The notes: a model not told the origin generated them from the letters alone. Shown: positions 46,732 to 56,609, counted from the stretch's first letter. The stretch is DNA of 64,000 bases from Streptococcus gordonii (GCF_001553855.1 NZ_LQWV01000037.1:94252-158251); one strand, 5' to 3'. Made by a program: numbers and translations.

Positions 46732-47604
46732 TTATGGATTGGTAGTTACAAGACCTTGTTCATTAAAGGTATATTGTTTGCCATTGATTAGAAGAGTTTC
46801 ACTGTGAGCCATTTTCCCATCTTCTTTAAGGTAATACGAACCCTGCCAAGCATTTGAGAGCATGGATCCATCTTCAGTTGCGAAGTAATACCATTCGTCA
46901 GCGATCTGTTGCCAACCAGTTAACATTTCCCCGTTTACTGGATTAAGATAATAAGATTTTCCAGTATCACCTATTTGATGAAGTCCTGTTAGCATATATC
47001 CATCAATCGGCTGAAAATAATACCATTTTCCTTGAATATTTTGCCAGCCTGTGAGCATACTTCCGTCTGTTGGATTAAAATAATACCAGGCTGGCCCTTC
47101 ATGGTTACCAGCACCTGTTAATTGTTGCCATCCAGTCTGCATATCCCCATTTTTATCATGGAAATAATAACATTCACCGTTTTCACCAACCTGCTGGACT
47201 CCAGTTAGCATATAACCTTCAGCAGGATCAAGGTAGTACCACTTACCTTTGATATTCTGCCATCCCGTCTTCATATCTCCATTTTCTGGGTCGAAATAAT
47301 ACCAAGATCTTTCTTTGTAATATCCAAAACCATCTAATTCTTGCCAGCCAGTCAGCATATAGCCGTTGACGTTGAAGAAATAATACCTTCCATTAATTTG
47401 CTGCCATTGATTTCTGGGAAAACTACCATCTGGATATTTGTACCACCAACCCTTCTTATCTTTAATCCACTGTCCATCTGTGTGATTAGTGATTTGCGGT
47501 CGAATCTGTTGGGCTTGAACAGAAATACCATCTTGTATCACTAAAGTTGCTAATAGACCAACTAACAATAAAAGTTGTATAAGGAATAGCGAGCGACGTT
47601 TCAT
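46732..47604 (-). CDS. Choline-binding protein composed of cell-wall-binding repeats
   Basis: 290 aa. Signal peptide (about 1-32, LLLLVGLLATLVI ... SVQAQ) followed only by CW-binding repeats of about 20-30 residues (GWQNIKGKWYYLDPAEGYMLTGVQQV and similar), roughly ten in all. The Trp/Tyr pairs bind phosphocholine on teichoic acids. No catalytic domain is seen, as in the CbpC/F group of pneumococcus. ATG 47604 with AAGGAGG. A GTGAAAT/ATTTCAC hairpin lies in its leader. Implies choline-decorated cell walls. Confidence 0.92.
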   Translation of the reverse strand: MKRRSLFLIQLLLLVGLLATLVIQDGISVQAQQIRPQITNHTDGQWIKDKKGWWYKYPDGSFPRNQWQQINGRYYFFNVNGYMLTGWQELDGFGYYKERSWYYFDPENGDMKTGWQNIKGKWYYLDPAEGYMLTGVQQVGENGECYYFHDKNGDMQTGWQQLTGAGNHEGPAWYYFNPTDGSMLTGWQNIQGKWYYFQPIDGYMLTGLHQIGDTGKSYYLNPVNGEMLTGWQQIADEWYYFATEDGSMLSNAWQGSYYLKEDGKMAHSETLLINGKQYTFNEQGLVTTNP

Positions 47605-47673
47605 TTTTTCCTCCTTCAAAGGTTTCAGCTGGAGTGAAATAAAAATTTCACAGAGAGAAGTGTTACTGCAGTT

Positions 47674-47702
47674 AAGATACCATATTTTCTTTTATTCTTC
47701 AA
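47674..47702 (-). promoter_or_regulatory. Promoter of the choline-binding protein gene
   Basis: Minus strand TTGAAG (47697-47702), 17-bp spacer, TATCTT (47674-47679) with TGG before the -10. Confidence 0.6.
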
Positions 47703-48404
47703 ACAAACAGAAATGTCTAATTTATTCAAGCATATTTATTATTTGCATTTGTAATCAAAAATAAACGAGTCTATCTAGATGGCTTTAAAATAAGTATTTA
47801 TAAGAATGTAATATTCTTCTATTTTAGATAAATATCTAAAACAACGAATCTTTCAAAAATTAGTGATATATTAAAAGCATATTTTGTTTCATGTATAAAA
47901 CAAAAATAAACACTGTTTTATAGATATAATACCTTTTTGTATGAAATAGCTTCACAGATCAAACCATAAAAGCACTTACTGTCTTGTTTACAAATAAAAA
48001 ATAGGGTTAACTCTTAAAATATCAAAAAATTGCATGTAAAATAAAACAAAAACGAACATAGATAAAAAATAGAATTACATTAAGAACAATATTGAAAAAA
48101 ATAATTTTGAAAACACGAACAAATTTCTTGCTTTGCCTAAATTTTTGTGTTATAGTTTAGGTCGATGTGAAATATGCATAAAAAAGAATTTTTTAGCAAT
48201 ATTGATATTGGGTAGTTTTTCTTTTTGTCAAATTATTTGTCTCAGAAGTTTACGCGAAACTATCTGATTAAAACATGATTGATGCTGATCTAAAGATTCA
48301 AGTCCTAGATATCATATTTACTGAAGAATTATTTTTTGTCATGGCACGTCTAAAATATCAGATCATTCTAAAAGATAAATGAATGATTTTGGAGGTTTAT
48401 TATA
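47703..48404. other. AT-rich 700-bp intergenic region
   Basis: No gene seen on either strand. The sequence is very AT-rich, with repeated AAAACAAAAA(T/C)(A/G)AAC patches (around 47900 and 48050). A promoter-like TTGCTT-17-TATAGT lies at 48128-48156, leaving a leader of about 240 nt for the gene at 48405. The leader contains short complementary segments (AAAAAGAA / TTCTTTTT near 48180-48225). Confidence 0.5.
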
Positions 48405-50405
48405 ATGTCGAAACGTCTAAGATTTTTATCTTGTTCAGTTTTAGCTGCAGCAGCAGTGATTCCAGCTTTTTCTGGAAATACTGTTCAGGCCGCTGACTAC
48501 TATGGTTATAGTTCTCGCTATAGTAACTTATACCAACCAGGTGTTAATTACTGGAATACTGGCTTCACAAGTCGCCGTAATACAGTAACTAACAGCCGTA
48601 CTAGTCGTCATAGCAGTCGTCGTAACTCTCGTTACAACAACTACAGCTATGGTTACAATAACTATGGATACGGATATGGCTATGGATACAATAACTATTA
48701 TTTAGGTTCTAATATTTGGGATTATTTCTATCCAAATTACAACTACAATAACTATGGTTACAACTACAATAACTATGGTTACAATGGTTGGAACAACTAC
48801 AACAACCTAGTAAACGATGAAAACTATATCTACTGGAATGGTAATCACTACTACCGTATGAACGATGGTAGCTACCGTATTTACCGTGACGGTGAATGGA
48901 AACCATTGACAAACAATAGCAACAATAACTCATCATCTAACAATTTGGAAAACGATCCTCATTACCGTTATGAAAATGGCTACCATTACTATGTTTTAGA
49001 AAATGGTGACTATTACTATTACCAAGATGGTAAATGGGTATTGGTTAAGACTTCAACCAACAATTCAACAACTCCATCACCTCAAGCTCAGCCGGAAACT
49101 CCAAGTACAGAACAACCAGCTGAAGATCCAAAACCAGCACAACCAGCTGAGGATCCAAAACCAGAAGTTCCAACTCCAACTCCAGCACAACCTGAGGCTC
49201 CAACTCCAGCGCCTAGCGATAAACCTGAAGAGCCTACTACACCTGCTGAACCAAAACCAGAACAACCAACAACTCCAAGTCTTGATTTACCAGAAAATCC
49301 GCCAATTAACGGTGCAGATAGTGATTTTGATCCATTCAAACCATCAACAGAAACGCCGGCTGAGCCTAAACCTGAAACACCAGCAACACCAGCTGTTCCA
49401 ACAACACCAGGTTTGGTAACAACTGAAGAATCAAGTGAAAACCAAATCCCTGATTATGTTGAAAAACCAGCAGAAGGACTTGAGCACTTGGCATGGGCAC
49501 CAAATGGACAAACGCCAAAATTGGTTTACCCACCAGGAAAACCAGGTGATAAAGCCCTTAAGAATGATAAAAACTACTACTTCGATGGTAGCACACATTA
49601 CTACTATGTACCATCTAACTCAGACCGTACAGGTTATTCAGCATATTGGAAGTGGATTGGACAAAAATGGAAACTTCAAGGTATGACAGATCCAAACGAT
49701 CCAGGTATTGATCCAAAACTTCACGAAAATACTGCTGACGATGAGTACATGTACAGTGATCAAAACTCTAGCGTGAAACTCTACTCAACAAACTTGGTAA
49801 CTACTGCCAAAGCTGGTCAACCATTGCCATTCAAGAACGTTGAAGAGTTCAAGAAATACGTTATCGAAAAAATGAATCCTAAATTCCTTGATAACGCTGG
49901 ATGGGATGCTAAAGCTGAGTGGGAAATCGAAGATGCAGATATCTTTGAAAAGACTAAAGAAAACCCATATGCTAAGGACTATGTCTTGATTGCAAACCTC
50001 AAGAGTGGTGTTGAGGACAAGAAATACAGTGACGTAGAATTTGGTTATGTGAAGTTTGTTTACCGTGTTGAAGCGACAAACGATACAAACTATGACTATG
50101 TTTCAAAAGCGAAAGAAGCTTTCGCTAAAATCAATGAAACTCGTAAAGCTCAAGGTTTGAAAGAGTTGACTTGGTCAGAAGACATTTATCAAAACCAAGC
50201 ACTTCCGAAAGTAAACGAAATTTCACGTCAATACGATAGCGCTGGCTTTGTCGGACGTCGTGATGAAGATGCAGCTACTGTCGTTAAGAAATGGGCAAAC
50301 AGCGGTTTGAGAGAATTGCTTCTTGATCCAAACGTAACTGAAGGAGCTGTAGCGACAGTCGTAGATGGAAACGGTGTATACTACTGGACTTACAACTACA
50401 AATAA
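48405..50405 (+). CDS. Secreted Tyr/Asn-rich protein with C-terminal CAP-like domain
   Basis: 666 aa. Signal peptide to about residue 30 (AAAAVIPAFSGNTVQA). Residues 31-165 are exceptionally rich in Tyr and Asn, then aromatic motifs such as DPHYRYENGYHYYVLENG, a Pro-rich stalk (about 220-345), and a C-terminal region of about 310 residues ending in a CAP/SCP-like module (AKEAFAKINETRKAQGLKELTW ... VYYWTYNYK). No LPXTG or lipobox, so it is released or held non-covalently. Paralogous to the next gene. Function unknown. Confidence 0.85.
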   Translation: MSKRLRFLSCSVLAAAAVIPAFSGNTVQAADYYGYSSRYSNLYQPGVNYWNTGFTSRRNTVTNSRTSRHSSRRNSRYNNYSYGYNNYGYGYGYGYNNYYLGSNIWDYFYPNYNYNNYGYNYNNYGYNGWNNYNNLVNDENYIYWNGNHYYRMNDGSYRIYRDGEWKPLTNNSNNNSSSNNLENDPHYRYENGYHYYVLENGDYYYYQDGKWVLVKTSTNNSTTPSPQAQPETPSTEQPAEDPKPAQPAEDPKPEVPTPTPAQPEAPTPAPSDKPEEPTTPAEPKPEQPTTPSLDLPENPPINGADSDFDPFKPSTETPAEPKPETPATPAVPTTPGLVTTEESSENQIPDYVEKPAEGLEHLAWAPNGQTPKLVYPPGKPGDKALKNDKNYYFDGSTHYYYVPSNSDRTGYSAYWKWIGQKWKLQGMTDPNDPGIDPKLHENTADDEYMYSDQNSSVKLYSTNLVTTAKAGQPLPFKNVEEFKKYVIEKMNPKFLDNAGWDAKAEWEIEDADIFEKTKENPYAKDYVLIANLKSGVEDKKYSDVEFGYVKFVYRVEATNDTNYDYVSKAKEAFAKINETRKAQGLKELTWSEDIYQNQALPKVNEISRQYDSAGFVGRRDEDAATVVKKWANSGLRELLLDPNVTEGAVATVVDGNGVYYWTYNYK

Positions 50406-50441
50406 TCAATCTTTTCCTAATGATTTCACTTAATTAACTAG

Positions 50442-50477
50442 AAAATCCCTTAAGATCAAATTCTTAAGGGATTTTTG
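50442..50477 (+). terminator. Terminator between the two CAP-like genes
   Basis: AAAATCCCTTAAGA (50442-50455) / TCTTAAGGGATTTTT (50462-50476). Confidence 0.9.
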
Positions 50478-50628
50478 TTCAAAAACTTCAATAGTATATA
50501 TGCAAAAAAACACAAAAAAAATAGGATAATATTTATGTTTTTGTTTGACTAAGAGATTAGATGGGGATAGAATACTATATAGAGGAGGAGTAGACTATCA
50601 TTGTTTTTATTACAAAGGAGTATAAGTA

Positions 50629-52056
50629 ATGAAATCAAAAAGAAAGTATCTATCGAGAGTGATGCTGTTTAGTTCTGCCTTAGTATTAGCTTTTCTTGCT
50701 ACAAATACTGCTCAGGCAGAGGAACATAATGACGTATTTTATTCTCGCTATCGTCCAGGATTTAACTATTATAATCCGCGCGTCAGAAATAACTATAATT
50801 ACGGTCGATACCCTGGTTATTACAATCCATGGTATAACTATAATGTCTTTTATTGGAATGGAAATTACTACTATAAAAACCAGAACGGAGACTATTATGT
50901 CTACAAGAATGGTAAGTGGGAACTCTATTACCAAGATGGCTTTAATAAACTGAAGAATGATCCGCATTATCGTTATGAAAATGGCTATCACTATTATGTG
51001 TTGGATGATGGTTCATACTATTACTATGAAAATGGTAAGTGGGTTTATGTTAAGAAAGCAGAAGATCCAACTCCAGAACCAAATCCGACTCCAGATCCTA
51101 AGCCAGATCCTGAAACACCTAAGCCAGAGAAGCCTGACTGGGCACCAAATCCAAATATAGATTATAGTAAATTGCCAAAACCTCTCTACAGACCTGATGA
51201 TCCTCGGATGAAGAGTGATCCTCGCTTTGTAGATGATAACGGCACCTATTATTACCGAGTCCATCTTGGAGACGAAAACCCTGATGGTATCGATGGATAT
51301 TACAAGTGGATGGGCGACCGCTGGAAACTATTTAACGGAACGGATCCAAATGATCCGGCTCTTGATCCAAATAATCATTCCAATCCAAAGGACGATGAAT
51401 ATAATTATGATGATAATGCTTCTACAGTTAAACTATACTCAGAGAATCTAGTTGGTACTGGTAAAGCAGGAGATCCTCTTCCATTCAAGAGCAAGGAAGA
51501 ATTTATCTCTTATGTTCAGCAACATCTGGCACCAAAAATGATAGATAATGCAGGCTATGACTGTAAGGTGACATATGAACTCGAAGAAGAAGATGTCTTT
51601 AATCAAGCAGTGGATCATGCTTGGGCTAGAGATTACGTTTTGACAGCTTATTTGACAAGTAGCGTCAAAGGATATGAAAAAACAGAATTTGGTCATGTGA
51701 AGTTTATTTATCGTGTGGAAAAAACTGAAAACTCAAACTTCCCTAATATTGATAAGGCTAAAGCTGCTTTTGCAAAATTAAATGCGGAACGTAGAAGACT
51801 TGGCTTACAAGAACTAACATGGTCCGATGAACTTTATAACAATCAATCTTTACCAACAGCTCAGAAACTTTCTGTCAATTATGATAGTAGCGCTGGTATC
51901 ACCTTCCGTCGAGAAGAAAATGCTGAAGTAGTTGCTAACAAATGGCTAAACTCAGGAAATAGAGAATTGATTCTAAATCCTGATGCCAAAGAAGGTGCCG
52001 TTGCCTGTGTACAAGCAGGTGATGGTACATATTATTGGGTGTTTAATTATAAATAA
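50629..52056 (+). CDS. Secreted Tyr-rich protein with C-terminal CAP-like domain (paralogue)
   Basis: 475 aa. Signal peptide to about residue 30, shorter Tyr/Asn-rich region (31-140, including YYWNGNYYYKN-type repeats), the same DPHYRYENGYHYYVL motif as its neighbour, a short Pro-rich spacer, and the same C-terminal block (KLNAERRRLGLQELTW ... TYYWVFNYK). The conserved block matches along its length, so tandem duplication is likely. The Pro stalk is much shorter. Separate transcription: a terminator precedes it. Confidence 0.85.
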   Translation: MKSKRKYLSRVMLFSSALVLAFLATNTAQAEEHNDVFYSRYRPGFNYYNPRVRNNYNYGRYPGYYNPWYNYNVFYWNGNYYYKNQNGDYYVYKNGKWELYYQDGFNKLKNDPHYRYENGYHYYVLDDGSYYYYENGKWVYVKKAEDPTPEPNPTPDPKPDPETPKPEKPDWAPNPNIDYSKLPKPLYRPDDPRMKSDPRFVDDNGTYYYRVHLGDENPDGIDGYYKWMGDRWKLFNGTDPNDPALDPNNHSNPKDDEYNYDDNASTVKLYSENLVGTGKAGDPLPFKSKEEFISYVQQHLAPKMIDNAGYDCKVTYELEEEDVFNQAVDHAWARDYVLTAYLTSSVKGYEKTEFGHVKFIYRVEKTENSNFPNIDKAKAAFAKLNAERRRLGLQELTWSDELYNNQSLPTAQKLSVNYDSSAGITFRREENAEVVANKWLNSGNRELILNPDAKEGAVACVQAGDGTYYWVFNYK

Positions 52057-52094
52057 AATAAATGAATATAATGGTCTATTCCTTTAACCGAGAA

Positions 52095-52126
52095 CTTCCT
52101 CCATCTTTTAGATGGGGGGAGTTTTA
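52095..52126 (+). terminator. Terminator after the second CAP-like gene
   Basis: CTTCCTCCATCT (52095-52106) / AGATGGGGGGAG (52110-52121), 12 pairs with two G-T, then TTTT. Confidence 0.85.
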
Positions 52127-52146
52127 TATTACTAAAAGCAAAACAA

Positions 52147-52176
52147 AAGCCACTTCCGAGTAATCGGAAGTGGCTT
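52147..52176 (-). terminator. Terminator of rpmE2
   Basis: AAGCCACTTCCGA (52147-52159) / TCGGAAGTGGCTT (52164-52176); T-rich tail on the minus strand. Confidence 0.85.
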
Positions 52177-52210
52177 GAATTCAATAATCGAATGTATTGA
52201 ATAGATGTTC

Positions 52211-52453
52211 TTATTTGAGACCGTATTTTTTGTTGAAACGATCCACACGTCCATCTGCTTGAGTGAACTTTTGACGTCCAGTGTAGAATGGGTGTGAGTC
52301 TGATGAAATTTCAACACGGATCAATGGGTAAGTTTCCCCTTCGAATTCAACTGTTTCGTTTGAACGCTTAGTTGAACCACTAAGGAATTGGTAACCAGTT
52401 GAAGTATCCATGAAGACAACAGGACGGTATTCTGGGTGAATATCTTTTCTCAT
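52211..52453 (-). CDS. rpmE2: 50S ribosomal protein L31, type B
   Basis: 80 aa, [20 protein letters not shown] start; no CxxC zinc motif, so the type B (zinc-independent) form. ATG 52453 chosen as the family start with AAGGA upstream; the frame extends to 52495 without support. Confidence 0.95.
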   Translation of the reverse strand: MRKDIHPEYRPVVFMDTSTGYQFLSGSTKRSNETVEFEGETYPLIRVEISSDSHPFYTGRQKFTQADGRVDRFNKKYGLK

Positions 52454-52551
52454 TTTAAAAAATTTCCTTTCTGCCATGGTCTCTTTGCGAGCCATAGATT
52501 AGTTACTTTGATAGTTTATCAAATTTCATTTGCTTTGACAAGCCTTTTCGC

Positions 52552-53496
52552 TCATTTTCTTTGCTTTTTGGCTAATTCTTTTAATTCTTGGAAGATTTCT
52601 TCATTTTCTTCTAGTGAATAGGAGTTGGCGCCACTAGCTAAGGGATGTCCTCCGCCATGATGATTTTTTGCGACTTCATTGATTGGAATGAATTTGCTGC
52701 GCAATCGTACACGGTAATGACCGCTTTCTTGTTCAACAAAGATTCCCCACAACTTGACGTCCTCAATTCGACCAGGAGTTGCGACAATATCTGCAGTTTC
52801 GGCATCTGTAAGTTGGTGAGCTTTTAGTAAATCCTGAGTGATGATGACACGAGCAGCTCCATTTTCATCAAGTTCAAGATGATCGTAAACATAGCCTTGA
52901 AGCTTAGCAACTTTGTAGCTGAAAGAGTCCATTTTCCGAGCCAGCGTAGCAAAATCAAAGGGAAATTCTCTTAATTGACTAGCGACTTGTAGGGTTCGAG
53001 CGGTAGTAGCGGGATAAAGAAAGCGTCCCGTGTCACCAGTAATTCCAGCGTAGAGGAGTTTAGCGATATATGCATCCATTTTTAGGTGATTGTCTAAAGC
53101 GAATAAAGAAATTAGTTCGCAGGTGCTACTTGAATTGGTATCAACCCACGCTAAATCACCATAAACGTCATCGTTAGGATGATGATCTATTTTAATCAGA
53201 AATGATCCATTTGGATACCTTTTATCATCAATTCGAGCTGTATTAGCAGTGTCGCATACGATAACCAAGGAGTTTTCATAATCTTGATCTGAGACATCAT
53301 CCATTTGGGCTAGCCAAGTTAGACTTGGTTCATCGTATCCAGTTACCTTAACTGTTTTTTCAGGGAAATTTAGCTGAAGGAGCTTTTGTAAACCGACTTG
53401 ACTACCTAAGGCATCAGGATCCGGATTTACATGGCGATGAATGATAATCGTTTTATATTCCTTGATCTTTTGTAAAATTTGATGTTGAATTGTCAT
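52552..53496 (-). CDS. nrnA: Bifunctional oligoribonuclease / PAP phosphatase NrnA (DHH family)
   Basis: 314 aa. DHH phosphoesterase domain (IIHRHVNPDPDALGSQ, VCDTANTARID, KIDHHPNDD) and DHHA1 domain (GGGHPLASGA). Degrades short RNA or dinucleotides (in streptococci also pApA from c-di-AMP) and pAp. ATG 53496 with AAGGA; upstream frame to 53589 lacks a site. Confidence 0.93.
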   Translation of the reverse strand: MTIQHQILQKIKEYKTIIIHRHVNPDPDALGSQVGLQKLLQLNFPEKTVKVTGYDEPSLTWLAQMDDVSDQDYENSLVIVCDTANTARIDDKRYPNGSFLIKIDHHPNDDVYGDLAWVDTNSSSTCELISLFALDNHLKMDAYIAKLLYAGITGDTGRFLYPATTARTLQVASQLREFPFDFATLARKMDSFSYKVAKLQGYVYDHLELDENGAARVIITQDLLKAHQLTDAETADIVATPGRIEDVKLWGIFVEQESGHYRVRLRSKFIPINEVAKNHHGGGHPLASGANSYSLEENEEIFQELKELAKKQRK

Positions 53497-53574
53497 AGAA
53501 AAAATCGTTCCTTCTTGCTTAGAGTTATTGTTTAATTGTAACACAAGATTTCTATTTTTAAAATGAAAAATATG

Positions 53575-53583
53575 TGCTATAAT
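53575..53583 (+). promoter_or_regulatory. Extended -10 promoter for the flavodoxin gene
   Basis: TGCTATAAT, 30 bp before the ATG. Confidence 0.6.
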
Positions 53584-53612
53584 TATCAATAGAAGATATT
53601 TTGGAGGAAACT

Positions 53613-54056
53613 ATGGCTTTAGCAAAAATTGTATTTGCAAGTATGACAGGTAATACAGAAGAAATCGCTGATATCGTTGCTGATAAGTTAAGAGATTTAG
53701 GCTTAGATGTTGATGTTGATGAGTGTACGACAGTTGATGCTTCAGATTTTCTAGAAGCAGACATTGCTATTGTGGCGACCTATACGTACGGTGATGGAGA
53801 ATTACCTGACGAAATCATGGATTTCTATGAAGACTTGGCTGATTTGGATTTATCTGATAAGATTTATGGTGTCGTTGGCTCAGGTGATACTTTCTATGAC
53901 GAATTCTGTAAAGCAGTAGATGACTTTGATGCTGTTTTCGTTTCAACTGGTGCAACAAAAGGTGCTGAAAATGTTAAGGTTGATTTAGCAGCAGAAGAAG
54001 ATGATATTGAAAATCTGGAGAATTTCGCTGCTAGCTTAGCTGCAAAAGTAAGCTAA
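53613..54056 (+). CDS. Flavodoxin
   Basis: 147 aa, very acidic. FMN phosphate loop SMTGNTEEIAD at the N-terminus, then TYTYGDGELPDE and VVGSGDTFYDEFC around the isoalloxazine ring. Low-potential electron carrier in the cytoplasm. ATG 53613 with GGAGG; in-frame ATG-like starts upstream lack spacing. Confidence 0.95.
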   Translation: MALAKIVFASMTGNTEEIADIVADKLRDLGLDVDVDECTTVDASDFLEADIAIVATYTYGDGELPDEIMDFYEDLADLDLSDKIYGVVGSGDTFYDEFCKAVDDFDAVFVSTGATKGAENVKVDLAAEEDDIENLENFAASLAAKVS

Positions 54057-54107
54057 GATATTTCCTAAAAAGTATAGAATAGTCAAAAGACGGAATATAT
54101 GGGAAGG

Positions 54108-54139
54108 AAGAGAGGATTTGTTGTTCTCTCTTTTTTTCT
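54108..54139 (+). terminator. Terminator after flavodoxin
   Basis: AAGAGAG (54108-54114) / CTCTCTT (54126-54132), T run. Confidence 0.7.
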
Positions 54140-54206
54140 TTAGTTTCATCGGGAGTTTTTCTGTAAAAAATGCTACAATAAGAAGATAAAAGAAAAGGAG
54201 AGAAGG

Positions 54207-55373
54207 ATGGAACCTAAAGAAAAAGAATTTAGCATGAGTTGGTTTTTTAGATGGTTTTTGGATAATAAAGCCATTACGGTTTTCTTAGTTTGTTTATTGA
54301 TTGGACTCAATCTCTTGGTCTTGAGTAAAATTAGTTTTATTTTCACCCCTATTATTGAGTTTATTTCAGTTATTATGTTACCAGTGATACTGGCAGGTTT
54401 GCTCTATTATCTGCTTAATCCTCTGGTAGACATGATGGAAAAGCGGAAGATCAATCGTCTTGTAGCAATTACGATTGTTTTTGTATTGATTACCGTGCTT
54501 TTGATTTGGGGGTTGGCGGTTGTCATTCCAAATCTTCAGGCTCAGATTGTAAGTTTCTTTAGAAACATGCCTTCTTATCTCAAGCAATCTAAAAAAATAA
54601 TTGATGATTTATTGGATAGTCGCCTGTCTGAAGAGTTTCGTCCGCAGATTGAGCAAGTTACGGAGAATATTTCTTCTCAATTAACGACATGGGCAAGTAA
54701 CTTTTCTGCTCGGGCGGTTAACTGGGCTAGTAATTTTGTCAGTGCTGCTTCTCAAGTTATTGTTGCTGTCATTATTATGCCTTTCATTCTATTCTACCTC
54801 CTTCGAGATGGGAAAAATTTGAAAGGCTATGTAACTCAGTTCCTACCTAAGAAATTACGTGAGCCGGTTGGTCAAGTTTTGTCCGACGTGAATAGTCAGT
54901 TGGCTAATTATGTTCGCGGACAGATAACAGTTGCAATCATTGTTGCCTTTATGTTTATGATTCTCTTTAAGATCATTGGACTGCGCTATGGAGTGACCTT
55001 GGCAGTCGTAGCTGGAGTGCTCAACTTGGTTCCGTATTTAGGAAGCTTTTTGGCTATGCTACCGGCGCTTGTTTTGGGGCTGATTGCGGGACCTGTTATG
55101 CTCTTGAAAGTTATCATTGTCTTTATTGTGGAGCAAACAATAGAGGGGCGTTTTGTCTCTCCCCTTATTTTAGGTAGTCAATTGAGTATTCATCCGATTA
55201 CTATTCTTTTTGTACTCTTAACATCTGGATCGATGTTTGGGATTTGGGGGGTCTTGCTGGGAATTCCAGTCTACGCTTCTGCAAAAGTGGTGATTACAGC
55301 TATCTTTAAGTGGTACAAAGTAGTGAGTGGTTTGTATGATGATGAAGTAGAGGAAGAAGTAAGTGAACAATAG
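54207..55373 (+). CDS. AI-2E family transporter
   Basis: 388 aa with about seven to eight membrane segments and the family's central soluble loop (about 120-180). Motifs VPYLGSFLAMLP and EGRFVSPLILGSQLSIHP are typical. Members export autoinducer-2 or act as Na+/H+ antiporters; substrate not predictable. Overlaps the next gene by 11 bp. Confidence 0.88.
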   Translation: MEPKEKEFSMSWFFRWFLDNKAITVFLVCLLIGLNLLVLSKISFIFTPIIEFISVIMLPVILAGLLYYLLNPLVDMMEKRKINRLVAITIVFVLITVLLIWGLAVVIPNLQAQIVSFFRNMPSYLKQSKKIIDDLLDSRLSEEFRPQIEQVTENISSQLTTWASNFSARAVNWASNFVSAASQVIVAVIIMPFILFYLLRDGKNLKGYVTQFLPKKLREPVGQVLSDVNSQLANYVRGQITVAIIVAFMFMILFKIIGLRYGVTLAVVAGVLNLVPYLGSFLAMLPALVLGLIAGPVMLLKVIIVFIVEQTIEGRFVSPLILGSQLSIHPITILFVLLTSGSMFGIWGVLLGIPVYASAKVVITAIFKWYKVVSGLYDDEVEEEVSEQ

Positions 55374-56598
55374 TGAGAAAATGCTGTCTGCCATTGAGGC
55401 TCAGGATTTAGTGCAAGCAGAACAGTGGTTTGAAAAAGCCTTGTTAGAGGATAGTGATTCTATCTTATTGGACCTAGCAGAATATTTAGAAAGTATCGGC
55501 TTCTTTTTACAAGCCAAGCGTATCTATAATAAACTGGCTCCCCTTTATCCGCAGGTTAATCTAAATTTGGCGGCTATTGCCAGTGAAGATGGAGACTTAG
55601 AGGAAGCTTTTGGCTACTTGGAGGAAATCAGATCGAACGATCCGTGGTATGTCAATGCTCTTTTGATTAAGGCAGATTTATACCAGATGGAAGGTCTAAC
55701 TGATGTAGCGCGTGAGAAACTAGTTGAAGCCAGTCAATTAAGTGACGATCCTATCATTACTTTTGGAATGGCTGAAATAGATTTTGAATTAGGCAATTTC
55801 ACACAGGCGATCAAGGAATATGCCAGTCTTGATAATCGGACAATTTATGAGCAGACAGGGATCTCAACCTACCAGAGAATAGGGGTGAGCTATGCCAGCT
55901 TAGGAAAGTTTGAAGCTGCCATTGAATTTCTTCAAAAGGCTATTGAAATAGAATATGACGAATCTGCAGTATTTGAATTGGCCGTGATCCTTTACGATCA
56001 AGAAGACTATCAGAAGGCTAATCTCTATTTCAAACAATTGGATACTCTTTCGCCAGATTTTGAAGGCTATGAATATATCTATGCACTGTCTCTTCATGCA
56101 GACCATCAAGCTGAGGTGGCTCTATTCATTGCCCAGCAAGGTTTGAATAAAAATCCGTTTGATAGCCAGCTAGCACTATTAGCCTCGCAAGTTTCCTATG
56201 AACTTCATGATACTGAAAAAGCAGAGAGCTATCTATTAGATGCCTGGGATAATGCTGATGATCTAGAAGGGCTAGCTCTGCGCCTGACTAACCTTTATCT
56301 AGAACAGGAGAGATATGAAGATATTCTTGCTTTGGAGGATCAGGATTGGGACAATGTGTTGACTCGATGGAACATAGCTCGAAGTTATCAGGCCTTAGAG
56401 GACATAGAAAAAGCCCAAGAGCTCTATGGAGAATTGCATAGGGATTTGAGAGATAATCCAGAATTTTTGGAAGAATACATTTACCTGTTGAGAGAATGTG
56501 GCGAGCTTGAAAGAGCCAAACAAGAAGCTCAGCACTATTTGAGTCTGGTGCCAGATGACAGTGCAATGCAAGAATTTTATGATAGCCTAGACTGTTAA
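55363..56598 (+). CDS. Tetratricopeptide-repeat protein
   Basis: 411 aa, no signal peptide. Helical repeats throughout (for example AYASLGKFEAAIEFLQKAIEIE-type units around residue 180-205). GTG start at 55363, inside the end of the transporter gene with GGAAGAAG upstream. Probably a scaffold in the cytoplasm; the partner is unknown but coupling to the permease gene is strong. Confidence 0.87.
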   Translation: MNNSEKMLSAIEAQDLVQAEQWFEKALLEDSDSILLDLAEYLESIGFFLQAKRIYNKLAPLYPQVNLNLAAIASEDGDLEEAFGYLEEIRSNDPWYVNALLIKADLYQMEGLTDVAREKLVEASQLSDDPIITFGMAEIDFELGNFTQAIKEYASLDNRTIYEQTGISTYQRIGVSYASLGKFEAAIEFLQKAIEIEYDESAVFELAVILYDQEDYQKANLYFKQLDTLSPDFEGYEYIYALSLHADHQAEVALFIAQQGLNKNPFDSQLALLASQVSYELHDTEKAESYLLDAWDNADDLEGLALRLTNLYLEQERYEDILALEDQDWDNVLTRWNIARSYQALEDIEKAQELYGELHRDLRDNPEFLEEYIYLLRECGELERAKQEAQHYLSLVPDDSAMQEFYDSLDC

Positions 56599-56609
56599 AT
56601 TTTTTATAA

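Noticed and set aside
47605..48404. Possible tRNA, CRISPR or missed gene in the large gap
   Set aside because: No cloverleaf, no regularly spaced repeats and no frame of useful length were seen.
48709..49339. Minus-strand and frame-shifted plus-strand frames over the Tyr/Asn/Pro-rich regions
   Set aside because: Artefacts of low-complexity codon use in the secreted protein gene.
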